From JBBITI01 sp963735055 (GTDB lineage: Bacteria; Chloroflexota; Dehalococcoidia; Dehalococcoidales; UBA2162), in contig CAVTJN010000021.1 in the NCBI GenBank assembly GCA_963735055.1, positions 1-64,000 of the forward strand: a DNA stretch of 64,000 nt, given 5' to 3'. Position 1 is the first letter of the stretch; every line of letters starts with the position of its first letter. Positions 36,352-44,374 of this stretch are shown in pieces. The notes beneath the pieces were generated by a model. The model had not been told where the DNA came from, did not search any database, and saw only the letters and a list, made by a program, of their open reading frames with translations. The translations under genes and the position numbers were made by a program.

Positions 36352-38361
36352 ATGCTTCGTCAAACGTTCCGCGGCCTGCCGCGTAAACTCTTCTCACTTT
36401 CGGTCATCTTTGTTTCGCTCATGGTCGCCGTCCTTCAGGCCGGACCGGCCGCAGCGGCCGGCCGCATGACGCTGTCGGTGACCGAAGGGAAGATCGGCGA
36501 CACCGTCATCCTGACCGGCTCCGGCTTTGTGGCCGGGGTGGGCGTCAGGGCGTACTTCTCGAGCGACCCCGCCGGCATCGGCAGCGAGATCGACACTGCT
36601 GTGACCTCATACCAGGTTCTTGGCGATGCCATGGCCGACAGCGCCGCGTCCATCCCTCAGATCGTTTTCGCGGTGCCTGCCCGGCTGGATAACGGCAAGG
36701 TACTGAAGACCGTATCTACGGGCTACTACTATATCTATGTGACCTTCGCCGGCTCCAAGCGCATCCAGGCAGCCGCCGCTTTCTTCGTGCTGGGTCCGGT
36801 TTACACCACCCCCAGTAAGGGCCGGATCGGTGATTACGTCAACATCAACGGCACTGGCTTCAAGGCCAACGATCTCGTCTACATCTTCTTCTCGGCTAAC
36901 CTCGTGCTGCCCGGGGCCTTAATCGACACGCAGGTGACGTCGTATCAGAACGTGACACTCGCCAACGTGTCCGCCGCCGGGACGTTGGGGGGTGGGGTGG
37001 CTTTCCAGATTCCCCTGCGTCTGACTGACGGTAAGGCCGCCGCCGATGTTCACGGCGGCGACTACTACTTCTACACGTCCAACTTCGCCACGCGCACGCT
37101 GGTGGAGACCATGACCCGCTTCACCGTCCTTGACGGTGAGATGACGGTGTCTCCCGAAACCGGGAGTGTGGGCGCCGAGGTGAAGATAAGCGGCCAGGGT
37201 CTGCGCCCTAACCAGAACATCGCGGTGACTTACGATGACGACATCTCGGCGGTGAAGTCGGGGAATACGGCAACTACCGACGCCGGCACCTTCGGCTCGA
37301 CCATCGTCATCCCCGAAAGCTCCGCCGGCAGCCACCGCATCACCGTGTCCGACGTCACCGGAAACAAGCCGGAGACCTGGTTCACCGTCAAGCCCGCTAT
37401 TTCAATGGCCAAATCGGCGGTGCCCGGCGAGCGGGTTGAGGTGTCCGGCACCGGCTTCGGCGAAGCCGAGGAAATCGCCATCATCGTCGGCGGACAGGCC
37501 ATGAGCACCGAGCCGGCGATTATAATGACCAACCGGAAGGGCAGTTTCACCGGCGCTTCGTTCCGCGTCCCGCCGCCCGCCGGCCAAGCGGTGGTCCAGG
37601 TGACCGACAAGTCCGGCAACAAGACCGAAGCCCCCCTGGACCGGACTACGGTCCCGGTCGCCGCCGCCGCCATGGTGCTGCGGCCGGCGACAAGCCCGGG
37701 CAGTCCCGGGAACGTCGGACAGCAGGTCACCGTCAGTGGCGTCAGATTTCAGCCGGGCGTGACGGTAACTGTCACCTACGGCAAGGACCAGATCAAAGTC
37801 GCCTCGCCGAAGACCGACGCCGGCGGCGCTTTTGAAATTACCTTCTCTGTTCCCGGGGGCTCCGCCGGCGACAACCCGGTGACCGCTTCCGATGGGACCA
37901 GCACCACCACCGGCACTTTTGTCCTCGAGAGCACCCCACCGCCACCCCCCCAGCCACTGCTTCCTGAGTTGGTGAGCGGCGTGAAACCGACGACCCGGTT
38001 CGACTGGTCCGACGTTACCGATAACAGCAGCGTGAAATATACCTTCGAGGTTTCGACCGAATCGTCTTTTGCCGCCCTGTCACTGCAGAAGACCGATTTA
38101 ACCCAGTCCGAATATACGTTGCCCGATGCCGAGCGCCTGCAGCTCAGGGGACGCCAGAGTACCTACTACTGGCGGGTGCGGGCGGTGGATGGGGCGGGAA
38201 ACACCAGCATCTGGTCGCTGCCCGTCCTCTTCTTTGTCGGCTCGGCCCAATCGGCGCTCCCGCAGTGGCTCACTTACGCCCTTATTGCCCTCGGAGTCAT
38301 AATCATTATCATCGTGGGCGTGTGGCTGGCCAGGGTGCAGGCGAACCGGCGCCGCTGGTAA
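36352..38361 (+). CDS. Secreted IPT/TIG-repeat surface protein with C-terminal anchor
   Basis: A 669-residue secreted protein. Residues 1-36 form a signal peptide (LFSLSVIFVSLMVAVLQAGP, then AAAA). Four or five Ig-like IPT/TIG units follow, each with a GxxG(D/E)xVxxxGxGF pattern (GKIGDTVILTGSGF, GRIGDYVNINGTGF, GSVGAEVKISGQGL, PGERVEVSGTGF, VGQQVTVSGVRF). A proline run (PPPPPQPLLPEL) and a fibronectin-like unit (YYWRVRAVDGAGN) precede a C-terminal membrane helix (LTYALIALGVIIIIIVGVWL). It would stand on the outer face of the cell, transcribed divergently from the pilus regulators. Confidence 0.85.
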   Translation: MLRQTFRGLPRKLFSLSVIFVSLMVAVLQAGPAAAAGRMTLSVTEGKIGDTVILTGSGFVAGVGVRAYFSSDPAGIGSEIDTAVTSYQVLGDAMADSAASIPQIVFAVPARLDNGKVLKTVSTGYYYIYVTFAGSKRIQAAAAFFVLGPVYTTPSKGRIGDYVNINGTGFKANDLVYIFFSANLVLPGALIDTQVTSYQNVTLANVSAAGTLGGGVAFQIPLRLTDGKAAADVHGGDYYFYTSNFATRTLVETMTRFTVLDGEMTVSPETGSVGAEVKISGQGLRPNQNIAVTYDDDISAVKSGNTATTDAGTFGSTIVIPESSAGSHRITVSDVTGNKPETWFTVKPAISMAKSAVPGERVEVSGTGFGEAEEIAIIVGGQAMSTEPAIIMTNRKGSFTGASFRVPPPAGQAVVQVTDKSGNKTEAPLDRTTVPVAAAAMVLRPATSPGSPGNVGQQVTVSGVRFQPGVTVTVTYGKDQIKVASPKTDAGGAFEITFSVPGGSAGDNPVTASDGTSTTTGTFVLESTPPPPPQPLLPELVSGVKPTTRFDWSDVTDNSSVKYTFEVSTESSFAALSLQKTDLTQSEYTLPDAERLQLRGRQSTYYWRVRAVDGAGNTSIWSLPVLFFVGSAQSALPQWLTYALIALGVIIIIIVGVWLARVQANRRRW

Positions 38362-38444
38362 CGAGCGGGGTGCCTCTCAAGAAGCGTTGTCGTCGGATTC
38401 CGCTTGCCCTTCTGCGGTGTCTCCTTTTCCAAGCCTAGCGAGTT

Positions 38445-38557
38445 ATGGTCAAGGGGTGACTGCCTTCGCAGCGAAGACCAGAAGTGGTCGCACTCCCCAA
38501 CTCGGAGACCATCGCAGTCAGCAGATCACTACCACTACCGAGTGTCCCCTTGACCAT
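38445..38557. repeat. MITE-like inverted repeat element
   Basis: ATGGTCAAGGGGTGACT (38445-38461) and AGTGTCCCCTTGACCAT (38541-38557) are terminal inverted repeats with two mismatches, enclosing about 80 non-coding bases. No target duplication is obvious. Confidence 0.5.
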
Positions 38558-38589
38558 CACCTCTCCCCAAGGCCCAGCTATCCAGTGCC

Positions 38590-38980
38590 CCCTCCGCCCG
38601 AAGGTGGTGAGCCTGCTTGCCCCCCTCCGCTCATCCTGAGCATGTCGAAGGAAGCGGAGGGCGTTCAACCAAGCGGAGGGGGTCGAACCATAGCGGCGGG
38701 GAATGCAGATGAGCCTGCCTGCCCCACCCGCTCGCCCTGCTTGTCCAGAGCACAGCGTGGGAAGCCTGCTTGCCCCCGAAGCGCAGCGGAGTGGGGTCGA
38801 AGGAGGCGGAGGGGGTCGAACCATAGCGGCGGGGGATACAGGTGAACCTGCCCACCCGCTCACCCTGCCTGTCCAGAGCGTAGCGCGGGAAGCCTGCTTG
38901 CCCCCCTCCGCTCATCCTGAGCATGTCGAAGGAAGCGGAGGGCGTTCAACCAAGCGGAGTGGGGTCGAAGGGCTACCCCC
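38590..38980. repeat. GC-rich repeat cluster (family D)
   Basis: A 68-base segment (gcctgcttgcccccctccgc to ccaagcggag) occurs identically at 38611-38678 and 38892-38959. The spaces between carry ggggtcgaaccatagcggcg copies. Related sequence lies at 17,207-17,285. No gene is visible between the surface protein (stop 38,361) and epmA (stop 38,983). Confidence 0.75.
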
Positions 38981-38982
38981 TC

Positions 38983-39912
38983 TTACGCCTCGTCCTGCGG
39001 GAAGGCCATCACGTCCTGGATAGCATCGGCATTGCACAGCAACATCACCAGACGGTCGATACCGAGAGCGATCCCGGCGCATTGAGGTAGGTGAGCGACC
39101 GCTTCCAGGAACCTCATGGGTAGCACCGCCCGGCCGCCGGCCTGCCTGATGAGTTCTGCCTCGGCCTCAAACCGCCGCCGTTGTTCCTCGGGTTCGTTCA
39201 GTTCAGTGTAGGCATTCGCCAGTTCCAGCCCGCCCACGAACACTTCCGCCCGTTCGGCGACCCGCCGGTCGCCGATGCTCAGACTGGCCAGGGCGGCCAT
39301 CGAGGCCGGATATCCGGCCAGAATGACTGGCCGCCCCGGATCGAAGGCCGGGATGACCTTCGCCACCAGGTCCAAATCAAATCGCTCGGCATCCGGCTTG
39401 GCCACCGGGTCCCAGCCGGCCGCCCGCACAAAGGCGTCGCTTACGCTTACCTGCGGCCAGGGCTGGCTGAGATCAATCGATCTCCCGAGATATGGGATGG
39501 TAGTTCCCCACCCCAATTCCCGCGCCAGAAAGGATGCCAGCCCGGCGGTATCCCGGACCATCTCCGCGTAACCGGAGTCCCTCCGGTACCATTCGAGCAT
39601 CGAGAACTCGGAGTTGTGGCGGCGCCCGATTTCGCCCTTCCGGAAGCAGCGGCTGATTTGGAAGAGCCGGTCGTAGCCGGCGGCAAGGAGACGTTTCATG
39701 TGCAATTCCGGGGAGGTCGACAGAAACCAGTCCTCGCTGGCGAAGGGCCTGATGAATTGTTCCGGGGCGACCGCGGGCACGCGCGCCGGTGTATCTACTT
39801 CAAGGAAACCACGATCGGAAAAGAACGAGCGCGTCAATCGGAGAATGACCGCGCGGCGTTCCAGGTTGGACTTAATGCGGAAAAGCCTGGCGGACTCGTC
39901 GCCGAAGCTCAC
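38983..39912 (-). CDS. epmA: EF-P lysyl transferase, EpmA/GenX-like
   Basis: A 309-residue protein that keeps only the class II lysyl-tRNA synthetase catalytic core, without the anticodon-binding domain. Motif 2 is FRKGEIGRRHNSEFSMLEWY. LELANAYTELNEP and GIALGIDRLVMLL (motif 3) complete the active site. EpmA attaches (R)-beta-lysine to a Lys of EF-P. Its ATG overlaps the stop of the EF-P gene, so the modifier and its target are translationally coupled. No EpmB-like aminomutase is in the window. Confidence 0.9.
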   Translation of the reverse strand: MSFGDESARLFRIKSNLERRAVILRLTRSFFSDRGFLEVDTPARVPAVAPEQFIRPFASEDWFLSTSPELHMKRLLAAGYDRLFQISRCFRKGEIGRRHNSEFSMLEWYRRDSGYAEMVRDTAGLASFLARELGWGTTIPYLGRSIDLSQPWPQVSVSDAFVRAAGWDPVAKPDAERFDLDLVAKVIPAFDPGRPVILAGYPASMAALASLSIGDRRVAERAEVFVGGLELANAYTELNEPEEQRRRFEAEAELIRQAGGRAVLPMRFLEAVAHLPQCAGIALGIDRLVMLLCNADAIQDVMAFPQDEA

Positions 39913-40475
39913 CGTTTGCCGGCGACCCTTTCCACATAGGCTCCGGTGCGCGTATCGACCTTGATGACATCGCCTTCCTTTATAAAAGAGGGAACACCGA
40001 TGGTGAAACCGGTTTCCACTTTGGCCGCCTTGTTTTGCGCCGTAATGGTCGCCGTCTTGGTAGTCATGTCGCTGCTGATTACCTTGAGTTCCACGAAGGT
40101 AGGCAGTGCGATGTCGATCGCTTCGTCACCCATCATGGTCATAGTGACGGTGATACCTTCTTTGAGAAAGGCCGCCCGGTCGCCGATGGTGGCTTCCGGA
40201 ATGGACCGCTGCTCGTAGGTCTCGGAATTCATGAAGATGAAGTACTCGCCTTCCTTGTAGAGGTATTGCTCTTCCTGGGCATTGATATGGACCTCTTCCA
40301 CCTTCTCGGAGGAGTGGTAGGTACGTTCCAGTGTGGCCCCGTCGCGCAGGTTCCGGAGTTTCAGCCGGTATATCGCCCGGCCCTTGCCCGGCTTAACGAA
40401 ATCAACATCATCGATGTTGAATGGTTTGCCTTCGATCATCAATTTGACGTTCTTGCGTACGTCCTCGATATCCAT
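39909..40475 (-). CDS. efp: Translation elongation factor P
   Basis: A 188-residue three-domain EF-P, normal length. The domain I loop reads VKPGKGRAIYRLKL, with the target Lys in PGKG, the site modified in EpmA-type organisms. Domain III ends MTTKTATITAQNKAAKVETG, then FTIGVPSFIKEGDVIKVDTR, a standard signature. EF-P relieves ribosome stalling at proline stretches. The adjacent proline-rich spacer in the surface protein may be one client (inference). Confidence 0.95.
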   Translation of the reverse strand: MDIEDVRKNVKLMIEGKPFNIDDVDFVKPGKGRAIYRLKLRNLRDGATLERTYHSSEKVEEVHINAQEEQYLYKEGEYFIFMNSETYEQRSIPEATIGDRAAFLKEGITVTMTMMGDEAIDIALPTFVELKVISSDMTTKTATITAQNKAAKVETGFTIGVPSFIKEGDVIKVDTRTGAYVERVAGKR

Positions 40476-40573
40476 TGGCGGCTGTTCTCCTCATACGCGC
40501 CGGCGCGCCCCAAAAAGTCCGAGACTGTGTTTCGGATTATATCATCTCCATATCGGAGTGAAAAGCAGATCAG

Positions 40574-40879
40574 CTACCAGGGTGGTTTGTGATCTTTCTT
40601 CAGGGTCTCGATAAGATTGTCCAGGGGAATAGCGGCCAGCGTCATCGGCTGCACCGAACCGGCCACGCTCAACTTGATGGCGATCTTGGCGGCCACCTCA
40701 TCACTCGGCGCTTCGACGATGTTGACCATGTCCCATTGACCGAGGAGGGCGTATTGACAGACGATCTTACCGCCCATGAGTTCGATGTCCTTGTTCACCT
40801 CTTTGACCCATTCGGGGTTTTCCTCGAATTTCAGGCGCCCCTGATCGGTAAGCACCACCAACTGCAAATAGTGGGCCAT
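40574..40879 (-). CDS. GYD-domain protein
   Basis: About 101 residues from the internal ATG MAHYLQLVVLTDQGRLKFEE; it contains WVKEVNKDIELMGGKIVCQYALLGQWDMVNIVEAP, which matches the GYD domain (a dimeric ferredoxin-like fold of unknown function). The longer 124-residue reading has no support. The gene stands alone between efp and the aro leader, facing away from the aro operon. Confidence 0.75.
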   Translation of the reverse strand: MAHYLQLVVLTDQGRLKFEENPEWVKEVNKDIELMGGKIVCQYALLGQWDMVNIVEAPSDEVAAKIAIKLSVAGSVQPMTLAAIPLDNLIETLKKDHKPPW

Positions 40880-40950
40880 GATGACCTCCTCGTCACGAAG
40901 TCTGGATGTGTAGTAAATATAGGGGTGACTCCGCGCTTTGTCAATCAAGT

Positions 40951-40979
40951 TTGACAGTGCGTCACCACTATGCTAAACT
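40951..40979 (+). promoter_or_regulatory. Sigma-70 promoter of the aro operon
   Basis: TTGACA (40951-40956), 17-base spacer, TAAACT (40974-40979). Transcription would begin near 40986, leaving a leader of about 200 bases before aroF. Confidence 0.7.
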
Positions 40980-41004
40980 TCGGCGCATAGGTAAGACAAA
41001 GAAG

Positions 41005-41091
41005 ATGAGCAGACTCTCTGGCCCCAACTGGTACGAGTATTACTATACGTTTACCGGGCGCGAGCGCGCTTGGGGGGCTTTGGTCTATTAG
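41005..41091 (+). CDS. Aromatic-rich leader peptide of the aro operon
   Basis: A 28-residue ORF with two Trp, five Tyr and one Phe (eight aromatic residues). The block NWYEYYYTF lies at residues 8-16, and Trp23 and Tyr28 come later. Such leader peptides sense charged aminoacyl-tRNA through ribosome stalling. It is directly followed by an intrinsic terminator and then by aroF. It is too short to be a protein otherwise. Confidence 0.8.
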   Translation: MSRLSGPNWYEYYYTFTGRERAWGALVY

Positions 41092-41159
41092 ACAGGTACC
41101 GAGAGAGTAGCACCGTAGAGTTTAAGAGGACCCTCCCAGGCGGAGGGTCCTTTCGTTTT
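41071..41159 (+). promoter_or_regulatory. Transcription attenuator of the aro operon
   Basis: The terminator stem AGGACCCTCC (41127-41136) pairs perfectly with GGAGGGTCCT (41142-41151), followed by TTCGTTTT. An alternative pairing is TGGGGGG (41071-41077, starting with the Trp23 codon) with CCTCCCA (41132-41138): seven pairs, one G-U, overlapping the terminator 5' arm. A ribosome stalled at the NWYEYYYTF block would leave 41071-41077 free, favouring the antiterminator. One that reads past Trp23 would favour termination. Confidence 0.7.
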
Positions 41160-41190
41160 AACTGAGCTGAACTGGAGAGGTGGAGAAAAC

Positions 41191-42252
41191 ATGATCGTAA
41201 TGAAAGCCGGCGCCACAACCGAACAGGTGGACGAGGTCGTCCGGGAGATAAAGCGACGTGGCCTGCGGGCCGATGTGTCAAAGGGCGAGTTCCGCACTGT
41301 TATCGGAATTATCGGCGACGAGCGAGGAATTGACTTCGCTCGGCTGGAAAGCATTCCGGGGGTGAAAGAAGTGTTAAGAATTGAAACGCCCTACAAGCTC
41401 ATTAGCCGGGAGTACGACCGTCTCGCGGACACCGGTGATGGCCGTTTTGTGGTGCGGGTAGGTGATCTGGCCATCGGTGCCGATGAACCGGTGTACATGG
41501 CCGGACCGTGCAGTGTGGAAAGCCGGGAGCAGGTCTTCCGGATCGCTGAAGAGGTGAAGCGGGCGGGCGCCCATATCCTGCGCGGCGGTGTCTTCAAACC
41601 GAGGACCTCGGTGCACTCGTTCCAGGGCCTCGGCGCCATCGGCCAGGATGAGGCCCGGGAAGCCCTATCGTGGCTGCGTGACGCCGGAAAGGCCTTCGGC
41701 CTGCCCACGGTCACCGAGGTGCGGGGCGAGTCGCAGGTTGACCTCGTCGCCGAGTACGCCGACATTCTGCAGATCGGCTCCCGGAACATGTACGATCAGG
41801 ACCTGCTGACCAAAGTCGCCCGAAAGGGCAAACCGGTCCTCTTCAAGAGACACTTCGGGGCCAGCATCGAAGAGTTCCTTTCATTCGCAGAGTACATTGC
41901 CGCCGAAGGCAACAAGGACATCATCCTGTGCGAAAGGGGCATCGTCCCGGTGGGGAAGGGCAAGAGCTACACCAGGTACACCCTCGACCTGGGAGCAGTG
42001 CCGGCGATCCAGCGGGAGACCTTCTTGCCGGTGATGGTCGACCCCAGCCACGCCACCGGCCGGCGGGACCTTATCTTCAGCATGAGCTGCGCCGCCATCG
42101 CCGCCGGAGCCTCGGCCCTGATGATTGAGGTACACTACAATCCGGCCGAAGCCCTGGTCGACGGCCAGCAGGCGATCACGCCTGACGAGTTAGCCGCCAC
42201 CATCGAGGCCTGCAACCGGCTGCGGCACGTGATGGCCAAGAGCGCGGTTTAG
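41191..42252 (+). CDS. aroF: 3-deoxy-7-phosphoheptulonate synthase, type I-beta
   Basis: First enzyme of the shikimate pathway: condenses PEP and erythrose-4-phosphate to DAHP in the cytosol. The 353-residue protein has an N-terminal ferredoxin-like regulatory domain (MIVMKAGATTEQVDEVVREI) and the (beta/alpha)8 core with VYMAGPCSVESREQ, LRGGVFKPRTSVHSFQG, GKPVLFKRHFGASIEEFLSF, DPSHATGRRD and MIEVHYNPAEA. The ATG follows a GGAGAGG RBS. The N-terminal domain normally binds Tyr or Phe as feedback inhibitor, which fits the attenuator above. Confidence 0.95.
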   Translation: MIVMKAGATTEQVDEVVREIKRRGLRADVSKGEFRTVIGIIGDERGIDFARLESIPGVKEVLRIETPYKLISREYDRLADTGDGRFVVRVGDLAIGADEPVYMAGPCSVESREQVFRIAEEVKRAGAHILRGGVFKPRTSVHSFQGLGAIGQDEAREALSWLRDAGKAFGLPTVTEVRGESQVDLVAEYADILQIGSRNMYDQDLLTKVARKGKPVLFKRHFGASIEEFLSFAEYIAAEGNKDIILCERGIVPVGKGKSYTRYTLDLGAVPAIQRETFLPVMVDPSHATGRRDLIFSMSCAAIAAGASALMIEVHYNPAEALVDGQQAITPDELAATIEACNRLRHVMAKSAV

Positions 42253-42263
42253 GGGTGCCGCCT

Positions 42264-43373
42264 ATGCACACCGTCACTGTTAACCTCGATTCATCGCCTC
42301 GGAGCGGCCGGGGCCGCAGCTACGACATTCACGTTGGCGCCGGCCTTATCGCCACTGCCGGGCAGTTGCTTGCGCGGGCCGGCCTCCGCCACCGGGCCGT
42401 GATCATTACCGACACCCGGGTGGGCGCTCTGTACGCCCCGATGCTGCAACAGGCACTGGCATCAGCCGGTTTCCAGACCACGGTTCTGGAATTGCCCCCG
42501 GGCGAAGAACAGAAGTCGCTCGAGAACGCCGCCCGGCTTTATTCTGATCTGACATCACTGTACGCCGAGCGGACAACGCCGATCGTGGCCCTGGGGGGTG
42601 GGGTTATCGGCGACCTGGCCGGGTTCGTGGCCGCCACCTACATGCGCGGCGTGCCCCTCGTCCAGGTCCCCACCACTGTGTTGGCCCAGGGGGACAGCAG
42701 CATCGGCGGCAAGGTGGCGGTTAACCACGGCAATCTGAAGAATAAGATCGGCGCCTTCTATCAGCCGGTCTTGACCGTCTCCGACGTGAGCACCCTGTGC
42801 AGTCTGTCACCGCGTGAGACGAGCGACGGCCTGGCCGAGATCATAAAGCATGGCATGATACTGGACGCCGGCCTGTTCGAGTACCTTGAGAAGAATATGA
42901 GGAGCATAAGAGCCCTCGGTGAAACGGCCATGGAGCGGATAATTGAGAATTCGGCGCGGGTTAAAGCAGGGGTGGTCGAAAAAGACGAATTTGACCTCGG
43001 GCTGAGAAACGTCTTGAACTTCGGCCACACCGTCGGGCATGCCGTTGAGTCCGTTTCCGGCCTCAAGATATGGCACGGCGAAGCCGTGGCCATCGGCATG
43101 GTGGCGGAGGCAAGGATTGCACACCGGCTGGGAATACTCCCCGCCGGTGATGTCACCCGGCTGACGGCCTTGCTTCAAAGCGCCGGCCTGCCGACCGCAG
43201 TGCCATCGCTAGACGTGGCCGGTCTGTTGTCGGCGATGCAGCATGACAAGAAGGTGAGCGCTGGGAAAATGTTATTTGCCTTGCCCACGGCCATCGGGAA
43301 GGTGGCCGTGACTGACCGGGTCGAAATCACGACCATCGAAAGAGTACTGGCGGTGTCCGATGAGAAATCCTAA
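42264..43373 (+). CDS. aroB: 3-dehydroquinate synthase
   Basis: Converts DAHP to 3-dehydroquinate, an NAD- and zinc-dependent step. The core motifs are VALGGGVIGDLAGFVAATYM, VPTTVLAQGDSSIGGKVAVN and GHTVGHAVE (zinc ligand His). Length is 369 residues from ATG 42264; a GTG at 42255 is an alternative. It begins 11 bases after aroF. Confidence 0.95.
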   Translation: MHTVTVNLDSSPRSGRGRSYDIHVGAGLIATAGQLLARAGLRHRAVIITDTRVGALYAPMLQQALASAGFQTTVLELPPGEEQKSLENAARLYSDLTSLYAERTTPIVALGGGVIGDLAGFVAATYMRGVPLVQVPTTVLAQGDSSIGGKVAVNHGNLKNKIGAFYQPVLTVSDVSTLCSLSPRETSDGLAEIIKHGMILDAGLFEYLEKNMRSIRALGETAMERIIENSARVKAGVVEKDEFDLGLRNVLNFGHTVGHAVESVSGLKIWHGEAVAIGMVAEARIAHRLGILPAGDVTRLTALLQSAGLPTAVPSLDVAGLLSAMQHDKKVSAGKMLFALPTAIGKVAVTDRVEITTIERVLAVSDEKS

Positions 43374-44031
43374 GATCTGCGTAGCCATAGTTGACCGCGA
43401 CATCCCGGCGATGAAGGATGTCGAACCGATGGTCGATCTGTTTGAATTGCGCATCGATCTCATCGGCGAGGACTGGCAGGACGTTGCCCGGGCGATGTCC
43501 CGGCCGTGGATCGCCTGCAACCGTTTGGCTGAAGATGGCGGACAATGGCGGGACAGCGAGGCCCGGCGCATCGAGCATCTGTTGCACGCCGTCGAGCTTG
43601 GCGCCAGCATTGTCGACATCGAGTTGCGGACCAGGAACCTGGATAACATAGTTCCCCTGATCAAGAAACGGGCCGGGTGTCTCATATCCAGCCATGATCT
43701 TGAAAAGACGCCTCCCGTTGAGGATCTGAAAGCCACCGTCGCCCGGCAACTGCGGGCCGGCGCCGACATCTGTAAAGTAGTGACCACCGCCCGGGACGTG
43801 AGCGACAATCTGAGTATTCTGCAGTTGGTGGCGGACCTCCAGGCGACGCAAATCGTGTCCTTCGCCATGGGGGCGTTAGGCATATTGAGCCGTGTCTTGA
43901 GCCCTCTCGCCGGCGCCTATTTCACCTATGCTTCTATTGAGACGGGAAAGGAATCCGCCTTGGGACAGTTGGCGGTAAGAGACCTGGTGAAGATTTACCG
44001 GTCTATGAACGTCCCCGTGTTTCCACATTGA
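43360..44031 (+). CDS. aroD: 3-dehydroquinate dehydratase, type I
   Basis: Third shikimate enzyme: a Schiff-base dehydratase. The 223-residue barrel includes VEPMVDLFELRIDLI, SSHDLEKTPP (catalytic His) and ADICKVVTTA (Schiff-base Lys), ending IYRSMNVPVFPH. It overlaps the aroB end by 14 bases. After it the operon is broken by a 340-base repeat insertion. Confidence 0.92.
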   Translation: MRNPKICVAIVDRDIPAMKDVEPMVDLFELRIDLIGEDWQDVARAMSRPWIACNRLAEDGGQWRDSEARRIEHLLHAVELGASIVDIELRTRNLDNIVPLIKKRAGCLISSHDLEKTPPVEDLKATVARQLRAGADICKVVTTARDVSDNLSILQLVADLQATQIVSFAMGALGILSRVLSPLAGAYFTYASIETGKESALGQLAVRDLVKIYRSMNVPVFPH

Positions 44032-44374
44032 AGACTAGTATCTGGTTGCGTTGTTGCGCGTAACGCCGGAACATGTCCCTACGCGAGGTGCAGGAACTAC
44101 CTGCCGGGGGTCTGGGGGTGTCCCCTTCGGAACGCAGTGGAGAATGGTCGTCCACTTCGTAGCGTAGCGGAGAATGGTCGTCCACCCTATTACGGAGACC
44201 ACTTCTTGAGGAGACCACAGAATTGGATTCCCCCTTCCTGGCAGGAAGGGGGACACAGGGGGATGGTCCCGAGTCCGAGGTGGGGTTGACTGACGCGATA
44301 TTAAGCAGAATACTGCCAGCAAGTACTGGCGCCGTGGCCGGACAGCGGCAGGGCTGCATGCGGGAGAGCGGCTG
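44032..44374. repeat. Repeat insertion inside the aro operon (family E)
   Basis: No gene. The stretch carries gccgggggtctgggggtg (44102-44121), two copies of ggagaatggtcgtccac and the 43-base TTCCCCCTTCCTGGCAGGAA element (44228-44270), matching 17,329-17,405. The start resembles 15,285-15,345 (taacgtcggaacatgtccct). The genes on both sides otherwise overlap or abut, so this is probably a late insertion. Confidence 0.65.

Noticed and set aside
38445..38863. Small proteins encoded in the repeat cluster
   Set aside because: All frames there are Pro/Arg/Gly-rich translations of repeats, without start signals.
40986..41160. T-box riboswitch before aroF
   Set aside because: I find no T-box sequence (TGGnACCGCG-type) ahead of the terminator; the leader peptide explains the region better.
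44102..44285. Insertion sequence in the aro operon
   Set aside because: No transposase ORF and no clear terminal repeats; it is a non-coding repeat.
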